From Photobacterium rosenbergii (GTDB lineage Bacteria; Pseudomonadota; Gammaproteobacteria; Enterobacterales; Vibrionaceae): a DNA stretch of 64,000 nt. The translations under genes and the position numbers were made by a program. The notes under the pieces were generated by a model. That model ran no database searches. It saw only the letters and a list, made by a program, of their open reading frames with translations, and was not told the origin of the DNA. Every line of letters starts with the position of its first letter. Positions within the stretch are counted from its first letter, which is position 1. Shown here piece after piece: positions 8,856-18,461 of this stretch. Location of the stretch: the NCBI RefSeq assembly GCF_003026455.1, contig NZ_PYMB01000019.1, forward strand, positions 32,955-96,954, given 5' to 3'.

Positions 8856-9503
8856 TTATGCGTGCGCGTAGATAACGCTGCCACCTTTGATGGTGTCGAT
8901 AATTTCCCTTGAAAGCTCTGTAGGTAGCGCAGGGCAACCCCAACTACGGCCAAGGTAACCGTGGCGGTTAACGAATGACTGGGTAGCGTAATCGGCACCA
9001 TGAATCACGATATAGCGTTGGCGGGCTTTGTCATTTACCCCTGGCGTCAAGCCATCAAGGCGTAGCGAGTAACCATTGCCACCGTAGTAGGTGGTATCCG
9101 TCAGGAAGGTGCCAAGAGAGGTCTGGCGTGAGTTCACAATGTTCGAGAACTTAGTCGCGTTTTTACCGCCGCTGTTCACGCCATGAGAAACGAGAGTACG
9201 GTAGAGCAGTTTGTTGCGCTTAAGGTCAACGACAAAGAAACGTTCTTTAGTCGAAGGCAAGCTGTAATCGATAATCGTTAAAATAGGTCTTTTACGGCCT
9301 TTGGTATTGTAATAAGCCTCGTAGGCTTCTTTAAATACTTGATAGTTAATAACTCCATTTAACTTTGCTTTGTTATAAGCATCTTTCACTAAGATGTCTG
9401 CTTGCTCATTTTTCGAGTAAGGCTGGCTGGATATAACACTTGCGGTAGCCTGCAATGGCAACATGAATAGTGCCAGTGCAAATAATACGGTTAGCTTTTT
9501 CAT
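8856..9503 (-). CDS. Murein L,D-transpeptidase catalytic domain (YkuD_2) family protein
   Basis: A 215-residue exported protein. The start at 9503 (MKKLTVLFAL) has AGGGAC as ribosome binding site and opens a typical Sec signal peptide cleaved after ...QATA. The mature part matches the YkuD_2 type of L,D-transpeptidase-like domain: a conserved IDYS..S..ERFFVVDL strand, SHG.NSG in the middle, then IHGADYA and the catalytic GRSWGCPAL, where His and Cys form the active site. Family members act in the periplasm on peptidoglycan stem peptides or related substrates. Upstream in-frame codons to 9560 are a non-signal extension and were excluded. It is monocistronic, facing ald. Confidence 0.88.
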   Translation of the reverse strand: MKKLTVLFALALFMLPLQATASVISSQPYSKNEQADILVKDAYNKAKLNGVINYQVFKEAYEAYYNTKGRKRPILTIIDYSLPSTKERFFVVDLKRNKLLYRTLVSHGVNSGGKNATKFSNIVNSRQTSLGTFLTDTTYYGGNGYSLRLDGLTPGVNDKARQRYIVIHGADYATQSFVNRHGYLGRSWGCPALPTELSREIIDTIKGGSVIYAHA

Positions 9504-9985
9504 TGTCCCTGTAAAATGTTCAATAATGTCGTTGATGTTGGTTGCAGCTGACTTTAACACAAAAAAAAGGACATTTAAGTTGAGTGTTCGCGGAAGGGAG
9601 AGGATAGGAAAAGCAAAAAAATCCCGTTTTATTGCTGAGTGCTGTTCAAAAAATAATTAATTACAAGTAATTAAAAGCGATTGTCATTTTTATATGAAAT
9701 TTTGTCTCAAAGGTGAAAAAATCCACCAAATTATTCACTGTTACAATTGTCAATACGATAATTTATTGTTTGTTAAAGCCAAATCTTATGTCATATTTTG
9801 AAAACAAAGAAATGTTAGCAGTTTGACTGTTTGATTGAAAATTGAGCGCTTTATCGCAGTTTTTTACTTCTTTGATGAAAGGGCAGAAACAGAACGATTA
9901 ATGTTATTGCATATGAAGTTCACTAATGTTGCTTGTAAATTGTCATTTTAAAAATGATAAACCACCTGTTTTTCTTGCTCTTTGC
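9504..9985. other. AT-rich intergenic region between the transpeptidase-like gene and the chitinase terminator
   Basis: About 480 bases, very AT-rich, without a supportable gene. It should contain the promoter of the minus-strand transpeptidase-like gene. No operator or RNA structure was recognised. Confidence 0.4.
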
Positions 9986-10018
9986 ATAAAAAATGCGCAG
10001 GAAAGGGCCTGCGCATTG
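9986..10018 (-). terminator. Rho-independent terminator of the chitinase gene
   Basis: On the minus strand AATGCGCAGG-CCCTTT-CCTGCGCATT forms a 10-bp stem followed by TTTTTATG. It is located about 20 bases beyond the chitinase stop codon. Confidence 0.9.
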
Positions 10019-10035
10019 GTTTTATGCTGAATAGG

Positions 10036-13000
10036 TTAAATTGTGCACACTATTGCCCAGCTACCATCACTGCCAGGTGTTGAACTGCTCCACCAGTTAG
10101 CCTGATAAACAACACCGTTGTAGATGATTTTATCGCCCTGGTTGGCATGGCTTGGATTACCTGCCCAATCAGTTTGAGGCCAGTTAGGGTAAGTGTTGAT
10201 GCCGGTTGTGTTGCAGGTTCCATCACCACCGCCCGGGTTTCCACCATCCCCATCGCCGCTGCCGATTGAACCTAATGGTAAATCAGGCTGCTCTGACTTA
10301 AATGCGTAATCTTTACCATTTATGTTGACGCTATAGTTGGCCGGGCCAGAAATAGGCAGGTAGTAAACCATGTCTAGTTCATAGGTTCCGCCATCAGGTA
10401 GGCTCTTCCATCCAGGTAGGGTAAAGGCCACCCGGTGCATCACACCATCCAAACCACCAATGTTATTGGCTCGGGTATGACCGGATGCGATAACCTTCAA
10501 ACCGCCGCCGGATTGATCTTTGGCGTTGTCCGGCGCTGAGGTTGGAATATCAAACTGGAACTCTGTACCCCCAGGGATATCTTGGCCGGTGTTATTGGTA
10601 AAGGTAATCTTCGGGTTAATAGGGTAGTTCTGATCGCCGACTTTAAAGCCTGATACATCAACTTTGATATCAAGTGCCTCAGTTGGGATAGCTCCCGTTG
10701 CTACCTTGTTGCCATACGGAGTTGCCGATTTGAACTTCTCGTAGATGGCTTTGGTCATGGTATTACCCATGTGGTATTCACCATTGCCTGTCTTACAGGC
10801 ATTTTCAGTGGCGTCAACCGCTGTGCGGTTACCGTTGGCATCAAAGACATAGCAGTTGTAATCGCCTGCGAGTTCCCAGAACATGATCCCACCGATTTCT
10901 TTGTCGATGACGTAATCCGCTTTGACATTAATCGACGCTTTATCTTCAGTTGACAGGAAGACTTTCTTGTCGGCATTCCATAACCATGGAGCGACGGCAA
11001 CACTGTCGTAGTGGCGGGTATAACTGCCGACTAATTGATGCTCAGGGTTGTTAGCCGGCTCTAGGCTGTAGGCGGTGCTATAACTACCAAAAATCCCTTC
11101 GGCAAGGTTCATTGCATGCCACATTGGGTTTGAACCTGCTCCCATCTCTTCGCCTGCTGCATTCTTGTCATGCCATAGGTTATCGATACCGACGGCGCCA
11201 TGGCCACAGTTATTCTTCTCACCTTCGCCAGTGCCTGGCGCACACTGTGATTGGTTTGGCAGTGCTGCACGACCCCAAAGGCCATTTTCACCGCCAGTTA
11301 CGCCTTGCCAGCCTCGGGTATAGTAAGGCACCCCGATGTTAATACGCCCAGCTGGCATTGAGCCGCGGAAATAGTGGTATGCCCAGTCAGTGTTGAGGTA
11401 GCCAATGCCACCATAAGCGGCGGTACCATAGACATTCCATTGTGCTAGCTCAGAATCTTTGCCGGTGTCGAACAGGGCAGCATTGTGACCGACATGATCG
11501 TTCCAAGCCCCATGTAAGTCATAAGACATAATGTTGACGTAGTCGAGGTACTTGGTGACATCGAAATCTTCCATACCACGCAGCAAGTAACCTGACGATG
11601 GCGCCGCAATTGTCAGCATGTAGTGAATGCCATCTTGTTCAGAGGCTTGGTCAAGCTTGTGACGAAGCACCTTCATCAATTCTTGGTACGAAGCCCACAA
11701 GTAAGCTCGGCGAGGCTCCATGAAGGCTTTGTCATCCGGATTACCGGCGCCTGCCATTGAGGTCGGGTATTCGTAGTCGATGTCTAGACCATCGAACTGA
11801 TATTGACGCATCATGGCGACGGCAGAAGTGGCAAATTTCTCGATACCGGCATGGTTGATCGAGCCATCAGCATTGGTAGTCATGGTGTAGAAGCCACCAT
11901 CAGCAACACGGCTACCATCAGCGGCGAAATGACCGCCTGTTTCGGCCCAGCCACCAATGGATATCAAGGTTTTGACGTCATGCTTCTTTTTATAGGTAGC
12001 AAGTGCACCAAAGTGTCCTTTGAAGCCTAGGGTGGGATCTATTTCTACACCCGGCCACTCTTTACCTGTTGCTGGGTTGGTTGGGTCGGTTGTGTCTCCA
12101 ACATTCACTTTGCCATCGCTGCCAATACTGACAAAGGCGTAGTTAATATGGGTTAGCTGCTCCCACGGAATGTCACTCACTAAGTATGAGGCTTGAGGAT
12201 CGTCTCCACTGCGCCAACTGGTAAAGTAGCCAATAACACGTCGGGGGTGGTCAGCCCCCATGATTTCACGCCCTTGATCATCATAGATCGTACAGTAAGG
12301 GACGTTTACCCCTTCAGTTTGGTACAGGCCATCTGGTCGGCAACTTTGGGTTGTTACGCCGCCATTAACCGTGAGTGTTGATAAACTGGAATCAGCAGTG
12401 CCTCCTAGATCGTCAGTTGCACGGGCAAAGAGGACGATACTGCCAGTTTGAGAAGGTGTGTAGTCAAGTGTATAAGGGGCTGTGGCAACGGTGCCAATTA
12501 ATGAGCCGTTGGCAAAAAAGTCGACTTTTTCAACGTTTCCATCGCTGTCATCGGCTGTCGCACTAAGAGTAATATATTCGCCCTGTTCAATGTTATCGGT
12601 AGACAGGGTAAGCGTTATCGTCGGCAGAATGTTTGCTGTTTCCTGCACCGTGACTGTTTGGGTCGCTTCTGTTTGCTCCCCTTTGTCATCAGTTGCGATC
12701 ACTTTGAGTACTTGGGTACCAGCTACCGCCGTCCAGTTTATGCTGTAGGGTGGCTGGGAGACGGAACCTAGCAAAGAGGTGCCCAAATAGAACTCGACAC
12801 TGGTAACAGTGCCATCACTATCACTGGCATCTGCGGCAAATGTAACGATATCGCCGACAACTAGTTGTGCGCTGGATGATGGGGAAGTGATCGACACCGT
12901 CGGTGGCTGGTTTATTGCACCGGTAGAGCACTCATCAACATACGACCACTCTTGGTAAGAGCGTGAATGGGTGGCAGGGTTGTTCCCCATCGTCCACCAA

Positions 13001-13188
13001 TTCGCCTTATAGATTTTGTTGTCTTGTTGAACCTGAGCACCACCCGTATAGGCAACCGTGCTGTTCCATGGTTCGATGTTAGTACAGTCCATTGCTGCAT
13101 GGGCATTCATCGCCGCCATGCATGAAACGGCGAGGGTACTGAGCTTGAGTACTCGTGAAATCGCCTGTCCGTGTTTCAGGTGTTCCAT
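10036..13188 (-). CDS. Secreted GH18 chitinase with N- and C-terminal CBM5/12 chitin-binding modules
   Basis: A 1050-residue extracellular endochitinase. Signal peptide at 1-32 (ends NAHA-A). Then a CBM5/12 module (about 35-88, with the NWW aromatic motif), two Ig-like domains (about 95-182 and 188-275), and a GH18 barrel (about 315-790) carrying SIGGW (410-414) and FDGLDIDYEYP, in which Glu473 is the predicted acid/base, and MSYDLHG. A ChiC-type C-terminal domain (about 845-980) follows, then a Gly/Asp-rich linker and a second CBM5/12 (about 995-1050). This layout resembles the large secreted chitinases of Vibrionaceae that leave by type II secretion. The start has AAAGGAATT as ribosome binding site. 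Chitin degradation to oligosaccharides is the expected role. It is monocistronic. Confidence 0.96.
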   Translation of the reverse strand: MEHLKHGQAISRVLKLSTLAVSCMAAMNAHAAMDCTNIEPWNSTVAYTGGAQVQQDNKIYKANWWTMGNNPATHSRSYQEWSYVDECSTGAINQPPTVSITSPSSSAQLVVGDIVTFAADASDSDGTVTSVEFYLGTSLLGSVSQPPYSINWTAVAGTQVLKVIATDDKGEQTEATQTVTVQETANILPTITLTLSTDNIEQGEYITLSATADDSDGNVEKVDFFANGSLIGTVATAPYTLDYTPSQTGSIVLFARATDDLGGTADSSLSTLTVNGGVTTQSCRPDGLYQTEGVNVPYCTIYDDQGREIMGADHPRRVIGYFTSWRSGDDPQASYLVSDIPWEQLTHINYAFVSIGSDGKVNVGDTTDPTNPATGKEWPGVEIDPTLGFKGHFGALATYKKKHDVKTLISIGGWAETGGHFAADGSRVADGGFYTMTTNADGSINHAGIEKFATSAVAMMRQYQFDGLDIDYEYPTSMAGAGNPDDKAFMEPRRAYLWASYQELMKVLRHKLDQASEQDGIHYMLTIAAPSSGYLLRGMEDFDVTKYLDYVNIMSYDLHGAWNDHVGHNAALFDTGKDSELAQWNVYGTAAYGGIGYLNTDWAYHYFRGSMPAGRINIGVPYYTRGWQGVTGGENGLWGRAALPNQSQCAPGTGEGEKNNCGHGAVGIDNLWHDKNAAGEEMGAGSNPMWHAMNLAEGIFGSYSTAYSLEPANNPEHQLVGSYTRHYDSVAVAPWLWNADKKVFLSTEDKASINVKADYVIDKEIGGIMFWELAGDYNCYVFDANGNRTAVDATENACKTGNGEYHMGNTMTKAIYEKFKSATPYGNKVATGAIPTEALDIKVDVSGFKVGDQNYPINPKITFTNNTGQDIPGGTEFQFDIPTSAPDNAKDQSGGGLKVIASGHTRANNIGGLDGVMHRVAFTLPGWKSLPDGGTYELDMVYYLPISGPANYSVNINGKDYAFKSEQPDLPLGSIGSGDGDGGNPGGGDGTCNTTGINTYPNWPQTDWAGNPSHANQGDKIIYNGVVYQANWWSSSTPGSDGSWAIVCTI

Positions 13189-13524
13189 TCGATTAATTCC
13201 TTTAAGTTAATACGTGGTCGTTAACAATACAGGCGCCTTGCTCTTATATTGCGCCGTGAAAAAAGTATAAAAGGAATATAAAAAACCGCAGGGAAATTGT
13301 TGTGTTTCTTATTATGACTCGCAAAAAGTTGCTATTTTGATGTAATTCAAAGGTGGTTAATTTGCACCGATAACTAAATTCATGCAATCTAAAAACGAGG
13401 GGAGGAAAAGTAATGATGTTTGGCAGATAGCCGCAAGGGCTTACGGATTTTTCCCAATGGAAGCAAAGAGATCGGGGCTAGGAGCAAATTATGTGAACGA
13501 ATGCAGGGAACTTTTAGGGGGGAA
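13189..13524. other. Chitinase upstream region
   Basis: About 335 bases between the chitinase start and the terminator of the next gene. It should hold the chitinase promoter and any chitin-responsive operator. No recognisable operator was found by eye, and short open frames here lack coding character. Confidence 0.4.
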
Positions 13525-13551
13525 GAAAAAGAGCCCGTAGGCTCTTTTTTA
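13525..13551 (-). terminator. Rho-independent terminator of the DUF2057 gene
   Basis: AAAAAGAGCC and GGCTCTTTTT pair around CGTA/TACG, giving a stem with a T-tract on the minus strand. It lies immediately after the stop codon at 13557. Confidence 0.88.
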
Positions 13552-13556
13552 CAAGA

Positions 13557-14222
13557 TTACTCTTGGTTGATTTTTGCTTTGAAGCGAGCGCGTGTTGCTT
13601 CATCAGCTTGTTCATACCAGTAATTCAGCATGTTTTCAGCCACATTACGTGTCTGCTGCTGATCAACTGGTGGTTTTGGTGATGTTGCCGCTGGTGCTGC
13701 GGTAGCCGGAAGTGTTGTTGGTACGGCAGCCGTTGCCGCAACGGCTGCTGTAGTCGCGACAGCAGCAGCTTTACCTGACTGGTTGTAAACCGCAATTTCT
13801 TTCTCAAAATCACGACCAAACTGAAGGCCTGATTTAATTAGCTTGTCTTGCTCGAAGTCAATCTTCTCGCCGTTGGCTGCAACCAGGGCAAGCTGTGGTG
13901 ATTTGTTGAACTTACGAGCATCTTGAGCGGTACGAAGCTTTGGTAGATCAAGCTTTAGTGCTTCATCACTGGCATCAAACTTAACAATGATGACATCTGA
14001 CTTGTAGAGGTAGTCGTCGCCATTTTCACGTAGTGAATCGATATAAGTGAATGCGAACTGGTTGACACCATTTGGAAGCGTTAACGTGTCGTTGCCATCT
14101 TGCTCTACGCCATTGACCAAAACAAGATCGGCTTGGTATGGAAGATCCAGTTTTACGTCAGCAAGAGTGGAGAAGCTGATGCCGCATGCTGCAAGAGCCA
14201 TTAACGCGGTACGAAATTTCAT
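13557..14222 (-). CDS. DUF2057 (UPF0319/YccT-like) exported protein with an Ala/Thr/Pro-rich insert
   Basis: A 221-residue protein with a Sec signal peptide (cleavage after ...STLA). The segment that follows (VKLDLP, LVNG, ANQF-like FAFTY) fits the DUF2057/UPF0319 family, whose E. coli member YccT is periplasmic and reported to affect curli. A low-complexity stretch at about residues 151-185, made almost only of Ala, Thr, Val and Pro, separates the N-terminal domain from a short conserved helical tail (NMLNYWYEQADEATRARF). Its location beside rlmI, acyP, tusE and yccA mirrors the E. coli ycc cluster. Its terminator adjoins the stop codon. Confidence 0.85.
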   Translation of the reverse strand: MKFRTALMALAACGISFSTLADVKLDLPYQADLVLVNGVEQDGNDTLTLPNGVNQFAFTYIDSLRENGDDYLYKSDVIIVKFDASDEALKLDLPKLRTAQDARKFNKSPQLALVAANGEKIDFEQDKLIKSGLQFGRDFEKEIAVYNQSGKAAAVATTAAVAATAAVPTTLPATAAPAATSPKPPVDQQQTRNVAENMLNYWYEQADEATRARFKAKINQE

Positions 14223-14424
14223 AGCGGTTCCTTGAAAAACAATGTCCGAATTAGATTGTAGTTATCGGGATTATCCTAGCAGTTTGTCGCTAGGTAGCTG
14301 AATAAGGGCTGAATACTGGTTTTGATGCCCTAATAAACTAATCATCAAATATAACACTTTGTTTAATGTATTGGGTATATTGCGTGTAGACAAAAGACGT
14401 AATTACTATGGATAGAGCATTACA

Positions 14425-15186
14425 ATGGACATGTCATTACTGCAGGCTAGCCTGCTGATCGGAACTGGATTTCTGGCTGGGATCATCAATACATTGGCTG
14501 GTGGGGGCTCGAACCTAACCCTTCCTGCCTTAATGGTAATGGGGATGCCAGCAGAAGTGGCGAATGCCACTAACCGGGTGGGGGTAGCGGTACAAGGGAT
14601 TACAGCACTGTTTGGCTTTCGCCGCCATGGAAAGCTGGAGACATCTGATACTGGCCCGATTTTGCTCCCTACCATTATCGGTGGTTTACTGGGTGCTGTC
14701 GGTGCAGCTTATGCCCCCTCAACCTGGATTAAACCTTTGTTGCTCGGCACTATGCTGACCATGGCCCTGATTATCTTAGTCCGCCCTGCCATAGTCGCAC
14801 CACCTGCCGGCACAGAGCCAAGAAAAGTGAGAGATACCCCGAGTTCGTGGTGGGGCTTAGGGCTAGCGGGTTTTTATGGTGGTTTTGTACAAGCTGGCGT
14901 AGGGTTTGTTTTATTGGCGGCCCTGGCTGGAACACTGCGGTATGACTTGGTTCGAGCGAATGCTCTGAAAATGCTCTGTGCCTTGGCTTTTACCTTAGTG
15001 GCATTAGTGCTGTTTATTGTTGAGGATTTAGTGATGTGGGGACCGGGTCTGATCCTCGCGGCTGGCACGATGGTCGGGTCACATATCGCTGTAAAAATGG
15101 CAATTTCAGCCCGCCCAGAAACCCTGAAATGGTTCCTGTTCTTGATGACGCTATGCGGCTCGGCGGCGGCAATGCTGACCGATTAA
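14425..15186 (+). CDS. TSUP family (TauE/SafE) membrane permease
   Basis: A 253-residue integral membrane protein with about eight hydrophobic segments in two halves. The N-terminal half carries the family's GxxAGxxNTLAGGGS loop after the first helix, and the second half repeats the pattern at GFYGGFVQAGVGF. The family exports or imports small organic anions or sulfur compounds such as sulfite, sulfoacetate or taurine-derived products; the substrate here is unknown. It stands alone, divergent from the DUF2057 gene and convergent with rlmI. Confidence 0.9.
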   Translation: MDMSLLQASLLIGTGFLAGIINTLAGGGSNLTLPALMVMGMPAEVANATNRVGVAVQGITALFGFRRHGKLETSDTGPILLPTIIGGLLGAVGAAYAPSTWIKPLLLGTMLTMALIILVRPAIVAPPAGTEPRKVRDTPSSWWGLGLAGFYGGFVQAGVGFVLLAALAGTLRYDLVRANALKMLCALAFTLVALVLFIVEDLVMWGPGLILAAGTMVGSHIAVKMAISARPETLKWFLFLMTLCGSAAAMLTD

Positions 15187-15220
15187 ATAGACGAAATCTC
15201 ACCAGCCTGCGATAACTAAA

Positions 15221-15252
15221 CGAAAAAAAGCCAGCAATCATTGCTGGCTTCA
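15221..15252 (-). terminator. Rho-independent terminator of rlmI
   Basis: AAGCCAGCAAT and (A)TTGCTGGCTT pair with a very short loop; on the minus strand the stem is followed by TTTTTTTCG. On the plus strand the T-tract is poor, so it chiefly serves rlmI, though it lies between convergent genes. Confidence 0.82.
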
Positions 15253-15298
15253 TTGGCTTTGTTCTAGACAGGGGTTAGCTGACGAAACGCAAAATATA

Positions 15299-16489
15299 TT
15301 ACTTCACGTAACAGGCGAAGCCTTTAAGGTAGAAACCTTCTGGGTAAGCACTGTCTAGCGGGTGGTCAGCGGCTTGGCCGAAGCGTTCGATGAACTGTAC
15401 TTCACGGTGAGCATCCAGCGCGGCATCTGCAATGATTTTCTGGAACAGGTTGTTGTCCATCAGGCCTGAGCAAGAATAGGTCAACAATGTGCCACCTGGT
15501 TTTAGGATCTGCATAGCTAGCATGTTGATATCTTTGTATCCACGGCATGCTCCGACTAGCTGTGACTTAGATTCCGCAAACTTAGGCGGGTCCATGATCA
15601 CGACATCAAATAGCTCACCGCGCTCGCGGTATTCGCGAAGCAGTTTGAATACATCAGCATTGAGGAACTGCGCATTCTCTAGCGGGTAGCCGTTTGCTTC
15701 GGCGTTCATTTGTGCCGTATCCAGTGCTGGCTGTGAAACATCCACATTCACCACTTCGCTCGCGCCGCCTTTTAGTGCGTATAGACCAAAGCCACCGGTG
15801 TAGCAGAAGCAGTTCAGGACCCGCTTGCCGTTAACGTACTTAACGGCCGCTTCACGGCTGTCACGTTGGTCAAGGTAGAAACCTGTCTTGTGACCACCGA
15901 CAATGTCCACATTGATTTTTACGCCGTTCTCTTCGATGGTAACGAACTTAGGTGGCTCTTCACCAGACAGAACGCCAGTACGCTGTTTTAGGCCTTCTTT
16001 CTTACGAACTGACACGTCTGAACGCTCATACACGCTGCACTCTGGGTAACAGATGTTTAGGGCTTCTACCAACGCATCTTTTTGAGCTTCGGCACCAGCG
16101 CTTAGCAACTGGCATACTAGAAAGTCTTGGTAGCGGTCGATAGTAATACCAGGCAGGCCGTCAGACTCAGCAGCGATCAAACGGTAGCCAGTAAGGCCAT
16201 CGCGGGCCGCCAAAATGTCACGCAGACCTTGGGCAGCTTTCAAGCGGTTTACGAAGAAATCAACATTGATTTGTTCGTTACGATCAAAGGTCCATACTCG
16301 AACGCGGATCTGAGATTGCGGAGAAAAAGCACCGCGTGCTAACCACTCACCTTTGTGGTCGAAGATATCAACGGTTTCACCAAGTGCTGGTTTACCTTCT
16401 ACACGTTGAATGCCGCGAGAGAAAACCCATGGGTGGCGGCGGCGAAGTGATTTTTCACGGCCTTTAACCAGATAAATTGAAGCTGTCAT
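15299..16489 (-). CDS. rlmI: 23S rRNA m5C1962 methyltransferase RlmI
   Basis: A 396-residue protein, the usual length for RlmI (YccW). The start at 16489 (MTASIYLVKG) is preferred; an in-frame extension to 16567 lacks conservation. It has an N-terminal PUA RNA-binding domain (RRHPWVFSRGI, about 1-80), then a Rossmann-type SAM-dependent methyltransferase domain with NCFCYTGGFGLYALKGGA (SAM-binding), the DPPKFA motif and a catalytic-type cysteine in TYSCSG. It methylates the C5 of a cytosine in 23S rRNA. Synteny with acyP, tusE and yccA matches enterobacteria and supports the call. Confidence 0.95.
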   Translation of the reverse strand: MTASIYLVKGREKSLRRRHPWVFSRGIQRVEGKPALGETVDIFDHKGEWLARGAFSPQSQIRVRVWTFDRNEQINVDFFVNRLKAAQGLRDILAARDGLTGYRLIAAESDGLPGITIDRYQDFLVCQLLSAGAEAQKDALVEALNICYPECSVYERSDVSVRKKEGLKQRTGVLSGEEPPKFVTIEENGVKINVDIVGGHKTGFYLDQRDSREAAVKYVNGKRVLNCFCYTGGFGLYALKGGASEVVNVDVSQPALDTAQMNAEANGYPLENAQFLNADVFKLLREYRERGELFDVVIMDPPKFAESKSQLVGACRGYKDINMLAMQILKPGGTLLTYSCSGLMDNNLFQKIIADAALDAHREVQFIERFGQAADHPLDSAYPEGFYLKGFACYVK

Positions 16490-16612
16490 GACTTGCCCAG
16501 TATGGAGTAAGGAATGGGGGCGTATTATGTTGTCGAAAGCACATAAAATCAAATTTATATGGCTCATTGCGATAGGCAGTGCCGGTATAGAGGCACTTCC
16601 GGAGGGGAGGGG

Positions 16613-18013
16613 TTAGACTTTGAGTCCTCTCATCAAAGACTCCAGCACTTCGGCCTGCTTGTTGAGCTGCTCGATGTCATTTGCCGAGGCGTTGATGGCA
16701 CTGCAAATTTCATGCGATTGGCTACGTACCTGCTCGACATTGTTGGCGATATCATCCGCTACGGCGCCTTGTTGCTCGGCTGCGGCAGCAATCTCGGTGC
16801 TGCGATCTGAAATAAGCTGGTTACGTTCGGTGATCTGGGAGATTTCACTGTCTACCGAATCCATCAAGGCTTCGCTGTTTTGCGCATTCTCAACCGTATT
16901 CTTCATCACTGCCATCAGCTTCTGGCTGTTTTGTTGCAAGGCTTCAATCATCTGTTGAATTTCAACGGTTGCGCTTTGCGTCCTGCCCGCCAAGGTCCGC
17001 ACTTCATCAGCAACAACAGCAAACCCACGTCCTTGCTCACCGGCTCGGGCCGCTTCAATCGCCGCGTTTAGTGCAAGCAGGTTGGTCTGCTCTGAAATGC
17101 CGTTGATGGTAGTTACCACATCATCAATTTTCGCCGCGTTACTATCAAGCTCTGCCACCGCATCAGCAGCTTGGTTTATCTCGGAGCTGAGGTGGCTAAT
17201 AGCGTTACGGGTCTGGTTGACTTGCTCCCGGCCTTGTTCAGATACCTGCTGTGCTTCAAGGGTTTGTTCGGAAGTTTGATGGGCGTGGGTTGCCACTTCG
17301 CGGATTGAGGTTGCCATTTCCTCGGTCGCACTGGCCAGTGAATCAAGATGTTGTTGCTGTGAGGTTGATAGTTGCTCACTACCCGCACTACGCTGGCGCA
17401 AGCTGCTGCTAATTTGCTGCATCAGGGCGATGGCTTGTTGGGTTGCCTGTACCAGTTGTTGTTCCCGCTCGCTCACCTTATCGATAGTGATGGCGATAGA
17501 GCTGAATTCATCTCGTACTTTGAAGAAATTGAGGCGGTTGGTTAAATCACCGTCAGCGAGGCTCTGCAATGCTTTATTAGTGGTAAACATTGCTCCACCA
17601 ATGAAGGTCATGATGTAGTACACCGCAGCCAAACTGATGAGTAGGATCGTAGCGATGATGATCCATTGGCTAGTACTGATGTGAGAGAAAAGCCCCGCAG
17701 CGGCATCAGAGGAAATACTGTAGTTCATACCGCTTACGTAAGTAGAAATATCTCCCGGGCCAACGTGCAGGTTAGTATTGGCTAACAAACGCTGGGCCTC
17801 TGATTGGCTGATTTGCTGCTGCGAAAGAAGGGTAGCAGTCGTTTCTACCTGCTGTGTCGTGATTTCAATACGTTGCTGGCTAGCGCTATCGGCTAATATT
17901 GTAGCGACGCTCATCAGCGCAATAATGGGTAGCAGGAACAGCAAGTAGAATTTTTCCTGCAAGGTAATATGGATTAAGTAACGGTCAATCCATCGGAAGG
18001 CAACTTCTTTCAT
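16613..18013 (-). CDS. Methyl-accepting chemotaxis protein
   Basis: A 466-residue inner-membrane chemoreceptor. Transmembrane helix 1 spans about 22-42, followed by a short (~75 residue) periplasmic sensor and transmembrane helix 2 at about 115-138. A HAMP-like linker (LADGDLTNRLNF) leads into a long coiled coil with methylation-type Glu/Gln pairs. The strongly conserved signalling hairpin reads ISEQTNLLALNAAIEAARAG and continues EQGRGFAVVADEVRTLA. The ligand domain is too short and divergent to predict the stimulus. It is monocistronic and lies between rlmI and acyP, interrupting the E. coli-like order. Confidence 0.95.
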   Translation of the reverse strand: MKEVAFRWIDRYLIHITLQEKFYLLFLLPIIALMSVATILADSASQQRIEITTQQVETTATLLSQQQISQSEAQRLLANTNLHVGPGDISTYVSGMNYSISSDAAAGLFSHISTSQWIIIATILLISLAAVYYIMTFIGGAMFTTNKALQSLADGDLTNRLNFFKVRDEFSSIAITIDKVSEREQQLVQATQQAIALMQQISSSLRQRSAGSEQLSTSQQQHLDSLASATEEMATSIREVATHAHQTSEQTLEAQQVSEQGREQVNQTRNAISHLSSEINQAADAVAELDSNAAKIDDVVTTINGISEQTNLLALNAAIEAARAGEQGRGFAVVADEVRTLAGRTQSATVEIQQMIEALQQNSQKLMAVMKNTVENAQNSEALMDSVDSEISQITERNQLISDRSTEIAAAAEQQGAVADDIANNVEQVRSQSHEICSAINASANDIEQLNKQAEVLESLMRGLKV

Positions 18014-18104
18014 ATTAATTCCTAAAAACAGAAGCTTAGAGCATTTTTTGTGCGAGTAATATTATATTGTTATCGGGTTGAGAGTAGGAAGCTTGAGGTG
18101 ATCT

Positions 18105-18377
18105 ATGTCACAAATATGTGTAAAGGCACTAATTACCGGTATGGTTCAAGGTGTTGGGTTCAGGTTCCATACAGCGCATGAAGGGCTGAAGTGTGGTTTG
18201 ACAGGGTACGCAAAGAACTTACCGGACGGTAGTGTCGAAGTCATGGCGTGTGGTCAAGAAGAGCAAGTGAAACAACTGCTTGCTTGGCTGGAGGATGGCC
18301 CGAGAACCTCTCGCGTCGATAGTGTTGAATGGGAACAGCTCGACTGGCGCCATTATGATGGCTTTGAAATTATGTAG
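18105..18377 (+). CDS. acyP: Acylphosphatase
   Basis: A 90-residue protein of the acylphosphatase fold that hydrolyses carboxyl-phosphate bonds in small acylphosphates. The catalytic Arg20 sits in the GMVQGVGFRFHT loop and Asn38 in GYAKNLPDGSVEV, both at standard positions. Neighbours rlmI, tusE and yccA match those of the E. coli homologue YccX. It ends convergent to tusE. Confidence 0.95.
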   Translation: MSQICVKALITGMVQGVGFRFHTAHEGLKCGLTGYAKNLPDGSVEVMACGQEEQVKQLLAWLEDGPRTSRVDSVEWEQLDWRHYDGFEIM

Positions 18378-18406
18378 CTGGCGCTATGTTACAGGGACAG
18401 AGATAG

Positions 18407-18428
18407 GCGAGTGGTCGCTCCCACTCGC
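18407..18428. terminator. GC-rich hairpin between convergent acyP and tusE
   Basis: GCGAGTGG (18407-18414) and CCACTCGC (18421-18428) form a perfect 8-bp stem with a 6-base loop. There is no T-tract on either side, so it may act as a weak or factor-assisted end for either transcript. Confidence 0.4.
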
Positions 18429-18461
18429 GCTAACGTGATTTGCCTATTAATGCACTTGGCT

